Shown one piece after another: positions 25,423 to 34,053 of a stretch of DNA of 64,000 nt; position 1 is the first letter of the stretch; each line of letters opens with the position of its first letter. The stretch lies in the NCBI GenBank assembly GCA_964489015.1, contig CAZAXD010000006.1:29652-93651 (forward strand), given 5' to 3'. Source of the DNA: JAPYWM01 sp964489015 (GTDB lineage: Bacteria; Bacteroidota; Bacteroidia; SpSt-205). The translations under genes were made by a program, and so were the position numbers. Under the pieces are notes generated by a model that ran no database searches, was not told the origin of the DNA, and saw nothing but the letters and a program-made list of their open reading frames with translations.

Positions 25423-27020
25423 ACCGCTACCGCAAAGGTACTTAGGAAAATGGCCCCCCACTCCCCGACAATACTATAAATCGTACGAGATGGGGCAGGG
25501 TCGACCCAGGTCTCGATGCGTCCGCTTTGGCCATAAGGCAAAGCCGCTAACACCCGTCCCTGCGGTGAAACGACCGCCGAAATGCCAGTATTAGCACTCC
25601 GAACCGTAAAGCGTCCCAAACTTTGGGCTAAAAGCCGAGCATAACTAAAATGCTGATAATAGCCAGAGCTCTTTTTCCACCAGCCATCATTGGTGATAAC
25701 CGCTACAAGGCTTCCAAGGCGCGCGCGCAGGTCTTGTATGAAGATGCTTTCATAGCAGATACCAACTGTCAGGAGCATGCCGTCCGGGAATAGCGGCAGG
25801 GGGCTGGGCACAAACCACGGCTTACCGAAGCTGCCGAAGCCGCCCCCGAGATCAATTTCCAACCCTCGCAGAAAGCCCAGCCACTCTAAATAAGGAACCC
25901 GCTCTACCAGAGGCACCAGCCGGCGCTTGACATGAATCAAAATCGTATCTGGCCGCAGAAGCAAGGCCGCATTGTAACTCAGATAAGATTCGCCACTGGA
26001 GAGGGATATAGCCTCGGGCGGCGCTTCACCCTTGTCAAACATCCGATAGCCGACCACCCCCAAGAGAATATTGACCTGGTGGCGCTTGACATAGGCCCAA
26101 AAGGGTTTAAGAAAGGGCTCCGCCTCGGGCTTTTGCAACGAGACCGCAACGGGGATGGCTGTCTCGGGATAGAGGATCAAGCTGCCTGGCTTCGGTGTCG
26201 CCGGAAGCCACCGTAAGAGCGTATCTAGCTGGGCCTGCGGCGGAAATTCATTGAATTTGGCATAGGGATCGATATTCGGTTGTACGATAAAGACTGGGCG
26301 CGAAGCGCCTACCTGCCGAGGCCAGAAGGAGGCCGCTACGGGCCAGCCTACCATCCAGAACCAGCTCAGCCACCGCTTGCCCCAGGGCTCTACCCAAAGA
26401 GCTACCCCAATCAGCGTCCAGGCGGAAAGTCCTACCGGCCCCCACCAGCCAGCTAGCTGCCCCACCCACGGCCATGCACTCCACGAAAAACCCAGTATGA
26501 GCCAGCTCCAAGAAAGCTCCCAGTTCCAATGCACAAGCTCAAAGGCTATCCACAGGGGGATCCAGAGCCAGACGGAGAGCTTTGTTCGCTTACCCACCAG
26601 ACGCCACAAGCTAAATGGCAAAAGCATGAGCAGAGGGTTTAGGACGATAGCGAGAGCGCCAGCCAAAAAGCTAATCACGGCTTCAGACAGATTCGGGGCG
26701 CTGAGTGCCGTCAGCGTGAGCCAGTACGTCGTAAAGAGGTTCCAGCTCAGAAGCGCTTGATAGAGATAGCGGTAGGGGCTAGTTCGACGGGCTAGACGCC
26801 ACAAGAGAGGCCAGACCACGATTTGTAGGCCCGGCACCGAGAGGGGGGGATACGCAGCGGCTAAAAGGGCCCCGCCCAGCCAGCTAGCTAAACGCGGCCT
26901 ATAAAGAAGTAACCATCGTCCCAGCCGAACCAAGGCTTGGACAGGGTCTTTCTTAAGACGAAGCCCCAGCCACCAGGAGGACGCACTCACCTTTGGGCGG
27001 GTGTGCCGAGTAATACGCAT
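25380..27020 (-). CDS. lnt: Apolipoprotein N-acyltransferase
   Basis: A 546-residue inner-membrane enzyme: six or more hydrophobic segments in the first 230 residues, a nitrilase-like periplasmic domain, and a last membrane helix (about 515-535). The catalytic Glu is in LILYPETAIPV, the Lys in VKRRLVPLVERVPY, and the Cys in LTVGICYESIF, the E/K/C triad of Lnt. It adds the third acyl chain to lipoproteins. ATG 27020 overlaps rsmI by 68 bp; an in-frame GTG at 26990 gives a shorter overlap and a still complete first helix, so the start is unsure. It is translated from the same unit as lrp-like and rsmI. Confidence 0.9.
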   Translation of the reverse strand: MRITRHTRPKVSASSWWLGLRLKKDPVQALVRLGRWLLLYRPRLASWLGGALLAAAYPPLSVPGLQIVVWPLLWRLARRTSPYRYLYQALLSWNLFTTYWLTLTALSAPNLSEAVISFLAGALAIVLNPLLMLLPFSLWRLVGKRTKLSVWLWIPLWIAFELVHWNWELSWSWLILGFSWSAWPWVGQLAGWWGPVGLSAWTLIGVALWVEPWGKRWLSWFWMVGWPVAASFWPRQVGASRPVFIVQPNIDPYAKFNEFPPQAQLDTLLRWLPATPKPGSLILYPETAIPVAVSLQKPEAEPFLKPFWAYVKRHQVNILLGVVGYRMFDKGEAPPEAISLSSGESYLSYNAALLLRPDTILIHVKRRLVPLVERVPYLEWLGFLRGLEIDLGGGFGSFGKPWFVPSPLPLFPDGMLLTVGICYESIFIQDLRARLGSLVAVITNDGWWKKSSGYYQHFSYARLLAQSLGRFTVRSANTGISAVVSPQGRVLAALPYGQSGRIETWVDPAPSRTIYSIVGEWGAIFLSTFAVAVWISQWYRCRRCKV

Positions 27021-27627
27021 AAAGCTCCTCTAAGGTACCGCGTCGGACCTCTTCATGCACTTTCGTCAGCTCCCGGGCGACACAGGCCCGCCGTTCTGGA
27101 CCCAAGTGCGTCCGAAGGAGAGCCAAGGTTTTGACCAGACGCTGCGGTGACTCGTACCAGATTAGCGTTCGAGGCTCGCTCAGCAGGCCAGAGAGGTAAG
27201 CGATTTGCCCCTTTCGCGGAAAAAACCCCTCAAAAGCAAACCGATGTGCCGGCAAATTGCTGGCGATGAGTGCTACGACAAAGGCAGCCGGTCCTGGCAG
27301 GACCTCTACGGGGATGCCCCGCTCATACGCAAAGCGTACGGCTAAATAACCCGGATCACAAATACCCGGAGTCCCTCCATCGGTGATGAGACCTACTTGC
27401 CAGTGCTTTTGCGTAGCCTCCTCGAAGAGCCGCCCCAGGATCGCATGCTCATTATAAGCATGCAAGGCTCGGAGCGGCTTCCGAATCTGGTAATGGCTGA
27501 GGAGCTTCTGACTGTGGCGCATATCCTCACACCACAAAACATCGGCGGCCCTCAAGCAATGGAGAGCTCGCACCGTAATGTCCTCTAAGTGGCCCAAGGG
27601 GGTGGGAATAACCCATAACCCCCGCAT
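26953..27627 (-). CDS. rsmI: 16S rRNA (cytidine(1402)-2'-O)-methyltransferase
   Basis: A 224-residue tetrapyrrole-methylase-fold protein. It begins MRGLWVIPTPLGHLEDITVR and has EDMRHSQKLL, the SAM-binding GLITDGGTPGICDPG, and VEVLPGPAAFVVALIASNLP, which together are diagnostic of RsmI. It 2'-O-methylates C1402 in the 30S decoding centre. It is about 60 residues shorter than the E. coli enzyme, missing the C-terminal tail domain, as is common in Bacteroidota. Three bp separate it from the regulator gene upstream. Confidence 0.92.
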   Translation of the reverse strand: MRGLWVIPTPLGHLEDITVRALHCLRAADVLWCEDMRHSQKLLSHYQIRKPLRALHAYNEHAILGRLFEEATQKHWQVGLITDGGTPGICDPGYLAVRFAYERGIPVEVLPGPAAFVVALIASNLPAHRFAFEGFFPRKGQIAYLSGLLSEPRTLIWYESPQRLVKTLALLRTHLGPERRACVARELTKVHEEVRRGTLEELYAYYSAHPPKGECVLLVAGASS

Positions 27628-27630
27628 GGA

Positions 27631-28149
27631 TTAGCTCTGACTTTTGCGCCGCCCCTTCGTCGTCTTGGTTTCGCTACCGCCCCCAAGCTGGGGTATGGGC
27701 ACGCCGACATCCACGGGCTTATCTAAGATAAGCTGTGACTCGATGCGCTGCACCCCCACCTTGGCAAGCTCCGCCGTGAAAGCCTGTAGCTCCTCGACCG
27801 AACGGAAGTACGCCTCAAAGGCCAAGTTGAGCTCGCCCGTGGTGTGGTAGACTACGCCCACTTCTGCTCGCCCCCGCAAAAAGTCTAAAACCTTTTGCGC
27901 TTCTATTGCCTGGACTCGAATGAGTGCAGACAATGCATAGCCTAGTTTTTTAGGGTCTAAAACTAGCCTTTGGCCTTTAATTATGCCCCAGTCTTCTCGC
28001 AGGCGCCTAGCGCGCATGTACACTGTCCCTACTGAAACTTTCAGCTCTTCTTTGATTTCCATAAAGGACTTTGAGGGATCCTTGGCCAAGGAAGCCAGGA
28101 TTTGCCAGTCTAGCCGGTCCATTTCTTTTCTTCTCGTTTTCATACGCAT
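27631..28149 (-). CDS. Lrp/AsnC family transcriptional regulator
   Basis: A 172-residue regulator. An N-terminal winged helix-turn-helix (about residues 10-60, DWQILASLAKDP, FMEIKEELKVSVGTVYMR) is followed by a RAM-like effector domain (about 75-145, ALIRVQAIEAQKVLDFL and VVYHTTGELNLAFEAYF), with a short basic tail. Lrp/AsnC proteins sense amino acids or other small molecules and often act on the divergent gene. Here the divergent gene is pckA, and an inverted repeat lies between them. Starts at 28149, 28143 and 28122 are all possible; no clear TAnnTTTG box lies next to any of them. Confidence 0.85.
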   Translation of the reverse strand: MRMKTRRKEMDRLDWQILASLAKDPSKSFMEIKEELKVSVGTVYMRARRLREDWGIIKGQRLVLDPKKLGYALSALIRVQAIEAQKVLDFLRGRAEVGVVYHTTGELNLAFEAYFRSVEELQAFTAELAKVGVQRIESQLILDKPVDVGVPIPQLGGGSETKTTKGRRKSQS

Positions 28150-28192
28150 GCTGAATTTTTGTACTTAATAGAAATGTCCGGCACGAAGTTAC

Positions 28193-28216
28193 AAAATTCC
28201 CACTAATCGGAATATT
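28193..28216. promoter_or_regulatory. Imperfect inverted repeat, candidate operator between the Lrp-like gene and pckA
   Basis: Arms AAAATTCC (28193-28200) and GGAATATT (28209-28216) pair at 7 of 8 positions around an 8-nt spacer. It sits midway in the 134-bp divergent gap. The role as binding site for the Lrp-like protein is inference. Confidence 0.35.
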
Positions 28217-28269
28217 CTCTCAAGAAGGCGCTATTCTGATTGACCACCCCCACCATATCAAAAACTCTT

Positions 28270-28277
28270 TACCTTTG
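28270..28277 (+). promoter_or_regulatory. TAnnTTTG -7 box for pckA
   Basis: Exact TACCTTTG, spacer CTACCT, then ATG 28284. It lies about 54 bp downstream of the inverted repeat. Confidence 0.6.
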
Positions 28278-28283
28278 CTACCT

Positions 28284-29876
28284 ATGTTTCCTTCTACTGG
28301 CCCGCGCAAAAGTAATCTAACCGATGCACTCTATCTGAATTTGCCCGTATCGGAGTTGATTGAGCATACACTCCGCCAAGGTCTGGGAGCCCTAGCTGAC
28401 AATGGTGCCCTCGTCGTCTCCACGGGAGAGTTTACAGGCAGAGCGGCCAAGGACAAATTTGTCGTCCAGGATGCTTTTACAGCAGACCAGATCTGGTGGG
28501 GGGATGTCAATAACCCGCTCCCCAGCGAAAAGTTTGATATTCTCTATCAGCGGGTAAGGGCTTACCTACAAAATAAGACACTTTACGTTCGGGATGTTTA
28601 CGCGGTAGCCCGCCCCGAATACCGCCTCCGCGTCCGCGTGGTGAATGAGCTGCCGTGGCACAATCTCTTCGTGCGAAATCTCTTCATTGAGCCGTCCGCC
28701 GAAGAGCGCGACCAATTTGAGCCGGATTACACGATTATCGCCGTACCGGGCTTTCGAGCCGAGCCGGCTATTGATGGCACCCGCCAGCATAACTTCACCA
28801 TTTTGAATTTCTCCCGAAGACTAATTTTGATCGGGGGCAGCGCCTATGCTGGCGAAATGAAAAAGAGTGTTTTCACGCTGCTTAATTATCTATTGCCTCA
28901 GCGCGGCGTGATGCCCATGCACTGCTCCGCCAACGTTGGCTCCCAAGGCGACGTAGCGCTCTTCTTTGGCCTATCTGGCACGGGTAAAACAACGCTCTCC
29001 GCAGACCCTACTCGCCACCTAATCGGCGACGATGAACACGGCTGGGATGACCAAGGCATCTTTAATTTCGAAGGCGGCTGCTACGCAAAGTGCATCAACC
29101 TCTCCGCTGAAAAAGAGCCACAACTCTGGAGTGCCATCCGGTATGGCACCGTCGTTGAAAACACCAGCTTCTACCCCGGCACCCGTATTATCAACTTTGA
29201 CGATGCCAGCATTACAGAAAATACCCGGGCTGCTTATCCGCTCAGTTTCATCCATGGCGCGGTGATTCCCTCTGTGGGCGGGAACCCCAGCCATATCTTC
29301 TTACTGACAGCGGACGCTTTTGGGGTCCTACCCCCGATTGCCCGCCTCAATAAGGCCCTCACTATGTACCACTTTCTCTCGGGCTATACCGCCAAGGTAG
29401 CCGGCACCGAAGCCGGTATCAAAGAACCGCAGGCCACCTTTTCTGCCTGTTTCGGTCAGGCCTTTTTACCCCTTCACCCTACCCGCTACGCCGAGCTTTT
29501 CGGTCAAAAAATTCAACGGCATCAAGTTCAGGTCTGGCTCATCAACACCGGCTGGACCGGCGGGCCTTATGGCATCGGTCGGCGAATGCCGCTACCCTAT
29601 ACCCGGGCTATGATTCAAGCCGCTCTCAGCGGCGCACTCGAGCCCGTGAGCTATGTCAAGGATCCCGTCTTTCACGTCGAGATCCCGACCGCTGTGCCTG
29701 GCGTCCCCAGCGAATACCTCTTCCCCCGTCAGACCTGGCCGGACCCCACCGCTTACGACAAGCAAGCCGCTCACCTCGCTGAGCTCTTCCGTCAAAACTT
29801 CGCTCGGTATGCGGACTTTGCGTCTGAAGAGATAAAGAGCGCCCAGCCTGAGCCTTCCGCCGCTTTCCCCGCCTAA
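28284..29876 (+). CDS. pckA: Phosphoenolpyruvate carboxykinase (ATP)
   Basis: A 530-residue ATP-type PEPCK, close to the E. coli length (540). It has the kinase P-loop GLSGTGKTTLSADP and the metal/substrate region DDEHGWDDQGIFNFEGGCYAK. It also has VENTSFYP and the adenine-binding C-terminal segment NTGWTGGPYGIGRR. It converts oxaloacetate and ATP to PEP and CO2, or the reverse, in the cytoplasm. I chose ATG 28284 (MFPSTGPRK), 6 nt after a TACCTTTG box, over a TTG at 28275 that lies inside that box. Its stop overlaps the uvrA start by one base (TAATG), so pckA, uvrA and the GlmU-like gene form one unit. Confidence 0.96.
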   Translation: MFPSTGPRKSNLTDALYLNLPVSELIEHTLRQGLGALADNGALVVSTGEFTGRAAKDKFVVQDAFTADQIWWGDVNNPLPSEKFDILYQRVRAYLQNKTLYVRDVYAVARPEYRLRVRVVNELPWHNLFVRNLFIEPSAEERDQFEPDYTIIAVPGFRAEPAIDGTRQHNFTILNFSRRLILIGGSAYAGEMKKSVFTLLNYLLPQRGVMPMHCSANVGSQGDVALFFGLSGTGKTTLSADPTRHLIGDDEHGWDDQGIFNFEGGCYAKCINLSAEKEPQLWSAIRYGTVVENTSFYPGTRIINFDDASITENTRAAYPLSFIHGAVIPSVGGNPSHIFLLTADAFGVLPPIARLNKALTMYHFLSGYTAKVAGTEAGIKEPQATFSACFGQAFLPLHPTRYAELFGQKIQRHQVQVWLINTGWTGGPYGIGRRMPLPYTRAMIQAALSGALEPVSYVKDPVFHVEIPTAVPGVPSEYLFPRQTWPDPTAYDKQAAHLAELFRQNFARYADFASEEIKSAQPEPSAAFPA

Positions 29877-32638
29877 TGCTGAGCAGCCCCATTCGCATCC
29901 ATGGTGCAAGTCAAAACAATCTCAAGAATCTCTCCTTAGACCTTCCCCGGCACAAGCTTATTGTCTTCTGCGGCTGGAGCGGCTCCGGTAAGAGCAGCTT
30001 AGCTTTTGATACAATCTATGCGGAGGGCTTCTCTAATTATGTGGAGAGCCTCCAAACCTATGTGCGCCAGTTCCTGCCGCGTTTACCCCGCCCTAAGGTC
30101 AAACGCATCGAGGGTTTAGCGCCTGCCATTGCGCTAGCGCAAAACCGCTTTACTGGCGGCATGCGCTCGACCGTGGCCACCCTCAGCGACCTCTACCCCT
30201 ATCTGCGCCTACTTTTTGCCAAAGTGGGTACACTTTATTCGCCAGTCAGCGGCCAGCCCGTAATGCGCCATACGATTCAAGAAGCCGTTGAATGTATCCT
30301 GCAGCAGCCAGCAGGGACTTTGGTGTATATCCTCCGGCCCGTGCCCGGCGGGGATCCATGCCAAGCATACAAGAATCATCTAGCAGAAGGACAAGACCGC
30401 TTCTTTTACCAAGGGCGACTCTATGAAGCGTCGGACGAGCCGCCGTTTCCGCTCATCGATCCGCTCTATGAAGTCGTAGACCGCGTCTTTATCCACCCAG
30501 CAGAGATTGACCTGCGGGCACGACTCACAGAAAGTCTCGAGACCGTCTGGTATGCGCATCAGCGAACCGCTTGGGTCTGGGTCGAGGGAAAAGGGGAATT
30601 TGTCTTTCGAGGCGAACTCCATGCCGACGGATACACCTTTCGGGAGCCGACGCCAGAACTCTTTAACTTCCTAAGCGCCTACGGCTCCTGTCCCACCTGT
30701 CAAGGCCGAGGCCGTGCCCTGAGTCTTCGAGAAGAGGCAGTCATCCCCGACCCCCGCAAGTCCCTCGCCGAGGGACTCGTCGCCCTGTGGGAACTGCCTT
30801 TCATGCAAAGGTTTCGGGAGGAGTTCATCGCGCTTTTAGCGATTCCGCCTGACCTACCCTATTACGCTTACACCACCCAACAAAAGCGCCTTTTATGGTG
30901 GGGCGACCCGCTGCATAAAATCCCGGGTATTTTCCCGTCTTATGAGGCTATTGCGAAAACCCGCGAGCATGGGCAAATTTTATTTACCTTTCAAGGCGAG
31001 GGCGTATGCCCTACCTGTGAGGGAAGCCGGCTGCATCCTGACACGCGCTGGGTGCGCATAGGTGCCCTGAGCCTACCCCAAGTGCTGGCTCTCTCCATTA
31101 GCGAATTTGCCCAGTACTTAGAGCAAATCAAGCTGCCCGAGCCTCGCCAGACCATTGCGAAACCGCTACTAGCAGAGCTCAAAGCACGAACCCAGTTTCT
31201 GCTAGAAGTGGGACTAGGCTATCTCACGCTCGATCGCGCAGCGGAAACGCTGTCTGGCGGCGAAAGCCAACGCATCCAACTCGCCACTACTCTCGGCGGC
31301 CAGCTAACAGGGGCCATTTACGTGCTCGATGAGCCCACGATCGGTCTACATCCGCGCGACACGGCCAACCTCCTAAAGGCCATCCGCCGCTTGCAAGAAG
31401 CCCCTAATACGGTCATCGTCGTAGAACACGATGCAGCCGTCATCCAAACCGCAGACTGGATCGTAGAGCTTGGCCCCAAAGCTGGCCAAGAGGGCGGCCA
31501 GGTCGTCTTTCAAGGGACTTTCCTTGACCTCCTCAAGGCTAATACCCACACCGCTCGTTACTTCCAAATGCATCCCCCTCCCTTACCTGCGCAGAAACTC
31601 TCCAAGCCGTACCTTTTGGAAGTCCAGCAGGCCTGTCTGCACAACCTCAAGAATATCACTATTCAATTTCCCCTGCCGGCCATTAGCGTGGTAACGGGAG
31701 TAAGCGGCTCCGGTAAATCCACGCTGGTACGGTATCTACTAGCGCAGCACTTAGAGCGCTTGCTTTTCCTTTATCCTAAGCCGCTAAGTACCCCTAACGG
31801 CACGTTTTCCCTGTCGGGACCTGCTTTTCAGCGGTGGGAGGTCCTCGCCCAAGATACGATTCCTCGCAACCGGCGCTCGGTCATCGCCACGGTCATGGGG
31901 ATTTACGATGCGATTCGGGACCTATACAGCTTAGCAGCAGAACGGCAGGGGTTATCGTATCCAGCGACGTTCTTTTCCTTTAACGTCGAGGGCGGGCGCT
32001 GTGAGACCTGCAAAGGCGAAGGCGTCCTCATCAAACCCATGCAGTTTCTAGCGGATGTCCGACTGACCTGCCCAACGTGTCAGGGTCAGCGGTTTCAAAA
32101 GCATATCTTGGCTGTAAAACTGGGGCCGTACACGATTAGTGACCTGCTTCAGCTCACGGCCTCCGAGGCCCGGCACTTCCTTAAAGCCCTCAGTGGCTAT
32201 CCAGCTCGTCTCCTAACCCAGATCGACTTGGGGCTTGCCCTTTTAGAGGACCTAGGACTCGGCTATCTAAAGCTAGGCCAGGGCACGCCAGACCTCTCCG
32301 GCGGCGAAGCGACGCGCCTCCGCCTTTTGCCCTATCTCTTCCCCCACGCAGCGCCAACTTTATTTCTCATTGACGAGCCTACCACAGGCTTGCACTTTGA
32401 TGACGTAACGCGCCTAATAGAGGTATTTCGGCGCCTGGTCGAACACGGCCATAGCCTCATCGTCATCGAGCACAACTTGGATCTCATTGCCCAAGCAGAC
32501 TGGGTGGTCGACCTGGGGCCGGAGGGGGGGGACGCTGGAGGGCAGGTATGCTTCCAGGGGACGCCCGCTGAGCTGCTCGCGCATGGTCAGACCTACACGG
32601 CTCAAGCCCTCAGAGCCCATTATGATCGGACTTTTTGA
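29876..32638 (+). CDS. uvrA: Excinuclease ABC subunit A
   Basis: A 920-residue UvrA. The first P-loop is CGWSGSGKSSLAF (near residue 35), zinc modules are CPTCQGRG (about 272) with CPTCEGSR (about 379) and CETCKGEG with CPTCQGQRF (about 710-740), and the first ABC signature is TLSGGESQRIQLA with VLDEPTIGLH. The second P-loop is GVSGSGKSTLV (about 612), with second signature DLSGGEATRLRL and LIDEPTTGLH. UvrA recognises bulky DNA lesions with UvrB. The second signature differs from the usual LSGGEAQR, so this may be a second UvrA copy rather than the main one. It ends inside the next gene by 17 bp. Confidence 0.9.
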   Translation: MLSSPIRIHGASQNNLKNLSLDLPRHKLIVFCGWSGSGKSSLAFDTIYAEGFSNYVESLQTYVRQFLPRLPRPKVKRIEGLAPAIALAQNRFTGGMRSTVATLSDLYPYLRLLFAKVGTLYSPVSGQPVMRHTIQEAVECILQQPAGTLVYILRPVPGGDPCQAYKNHLAEGQDRFFYQGRLYEASDEPPFPLIDPLYEVVDRVFIHPAEIDLRARLTESLETVWYAHQRTAWVWVEGKGEFVFRGELHADGYTFREPTPELFNFLSAYGSCPTCQGRGRALSLREEAVIPDPRKSLAEGLVALWELPFMQRFREEFIALLAIPPDLPYYAYTTQQKRLLWWGDPLHKIPGIFPSYEAIAKTREHGQILFTFQGEGVCPTCEGSRLHPDTRWVRIGALSLPQVLALSISEFAQYLEQIKLPEPRQTIAKPLLAELKARTQFLLEVGLGYLTLDRAAETLSGGESQRIQLATTLGGQLTGAIYVLDEPTIGLHPRDTANLLKAIRRLQEAPNTVIVVEHDAAVIQTADWIVELGPKAGQEGGQVVFQGTFLDLLKANTHTARYFQMHPPPLPAQKLSKPYLLEVQQACLHNLKNITIQFPLPAISVVTGVSGSGKSTLVRYLLAQHLERLLFLYPKPLSTPNGTFSLSGPAFQRWEVLAQDTIPRNRRSVIATVMGIYDAIRDLYSLAAERQGLSYPATFFSFNVEGGRCETCKGEGVLIKPMQFLADVRLTCPTCQGQRFQKHILAVKLGPYTISDLLQLTASEARHFLKALSGYPARLLTQIDLGLALLEDLGLGYLKLGQGTPDLSGGEATRLRLLPYLFPHAAPTLFLIDEPTTGLHFDDVTRLIEVFRRLVEHGHSLIVIEHNLDLIAQADWVVDLGPEGGDAGGQVCFQGTPAELLAHGQTYTAQALRAHYDRTF

Positions 32639-33806
32639 AGACGCTGGCTGGCAGCAGCTTTTACCCATTACCCGCACACGCCCCATTTGGGCTATCTGGT
32701 GGGGCATAGATAGGCTTTTAGAGAAATGGACGCGCTACTACGGTTGGCCGGTGGTGGGCTTCTGCCCCGCTCAGCCCATCCTATACCCACTCTATCCGCC
32801 CAAAATCCCGAGTGAAAAGCTTTTATGGGTTAATGCCCGGCTTCTACCGCATACGGCTGATCTAGTGCGCATTTTGGAGGCCCTACCGGAGGGGGCTTTT
32901 TATGAGCATGATGGCGCGGTGCTAGCTCTGCGTGCAGATATAAGCAAAAAGCTACCGACCCAGTGGAAGGCTGAGACGCTCCATGGCGCCTACCGCGCCT
33001 TATCCTGGCCTCAGGACAAACCGCCCCAACTGCTTCGTCACGTGACGGACCTTTTTCAGCAGAACCGCGCTGTACTGGAAGCCGACTGGGCCCATCTAAA
33101 AGCGCCGAGCGCGCCATTACCAGAGACGCCTTTCATCCGAGGGCGAGATAACGTCTACTTAGCACCCGGTGGGCGGATAGACTGGGCCTTTATCGATGCG
33201 GCCGACGGCCCCCTCTATATTGGCCCCAGCGCCCATATCCAAGATGGGGCTATCGTAGGAAGCCATAATGTCATCGGGCCGCAGACCGTGATCACCGCCG
33301 GTACGCGCCTACGCACGCACAATGCCATCGGCCCCACCTGCAAGCTCGGCGGAGAAATCGGCCAGTGCACCTTTCTAGGCTTCTCTAATAAAGCGCACGA
33401 GGGTTTTTTTGGACACTCGGTCATAGGCGAGTGGTGCAACATCGGCGCCGGCTCCAACACTTCCAACCTCAAAAACACTTACGGCCCCGTGCAGCTTTAT
33501 GATATCGCCAGCGGCCAGCTGAAAGATACCGGCCTGCAGTTTTGCGGGCTCATCATGGGCGACTATGCGCGATGCGGGATTCAAACGCCTTTTACGACAG
33601 GCTGCGTGGTGGACATCGGCGCCAATATCGTCGGGACGAGTTTCACCCCTAAGTATGTGCCGCCTTTTCAGTGGGAAGCCGGCATCGAGTGGGAGCTAGG
33701 AAAATTTTTAGAGGTGGTAACCCGCATGAAAGCACGGCGAGGCGAGAAGCTAAGCCCCGAGGAACGAGAGGTCCTGATCGGCCTAAAGCTCATCGAGCGC
33801 CGCTAG
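32622..33806 (+). CDS. GlmU-family sugar nucleotidyltransferase/left-handed beta-helix protein
   Basis: A 394-residue protein. The N-terminal 200 residues are a reduced nucleotidyltransferase-like domain (WVNARLLPH region) without a clear GxGTRM pyrophosphorylase motif. The C-terminal half is a left-handed beta helix built of hexapeptides such as IGPSAHIQDGAIVG and VIGPQTVI, with EWCNIGAGSNTSNLKN resembling the GlmU acetyltransferase active-site turn. In Bacteroidota such proteins are annotated as GlmU family or putative sugar nucleotidyltransferase; activity is not established. I chose ATG 32622 (MIGLFEDAGW), which overlaps the end of uvrA; upstream in-frame sequence is the uvrA shadow. Confidence 0.78.
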   Translation: MIGLFEDAGWQQLLPITRTRPIWAIWWGIDRLLEKWTRYYGWPVVGFCPAQPILYPLYPPKIPSEKLLWVNARLLPHTADLVRILEALPEGAFYEHDGAVLALRADISKKLPTQWKAETLHGAYRALSWPQDKPPQLLRHVTDLFQQNRAVLEADWAHLKAPSAPLPETPFIRGRDNVYLAPGGRIDWAFIDAADGPLYIGPSAHIQDGAIVGSHNVIGPQTVITAGTRLRTHNAIGPTCKLGGEIGQCTFLGFSNKAHEGFFGHSVIGEWCNIGAGSNTSNLKNTYGPVQLYDIASGQLKDTGLQFCGLIMGDYARCGIQTPFTTGCVVDIGANIVGTSFTPKYVPPFQWEAGIEWELGKFLEVVTRMKARRGEKLSPEEREVLIGLKLIERR

Positions 33807-34053
33807 GGTATGTAACGCTAGGAATATAAACCAGAAGGTTCTAGCCTATAGACTCTCACCGAAGATAATAGCCAGGTCACGCCTAGACAACTTATCAGGT
33901 ACAACTACTAGGAAGCTCACCTAATACTTGAGACGGGGAGAAAATGAGCCCTTCACAAGCATTCTGCCAGATAGGCTGGATAAATCCCTAAAAAGGCATG
34001 ATATTCAGGTCCCTTACAGCATCAAAGACACGGGAGACACGAAGCTAATCCAA
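33807..34053. other. 247-bp intergenic stretch, visibly AT-richer, no recognised gene
   Basis: This is the longest non-coding gap in the window, between convergent genes. I see no tRNA, strong hairpin, promoter box or conserved coding frame; a 61-codon frame at 33928-34113 has no recognisable features. Its base composition looks lower in G+C than the neighbours by eye. It may be decayed sequence. Confidence 0.4.

Noticed and set aside
33835..33860. GGTTCTAGCC resembling a tRNA T-loop
   Set aside because: No acceptor, anticodon or D-arm pairing could be placed around it, and the T-loop purine position is wrong.
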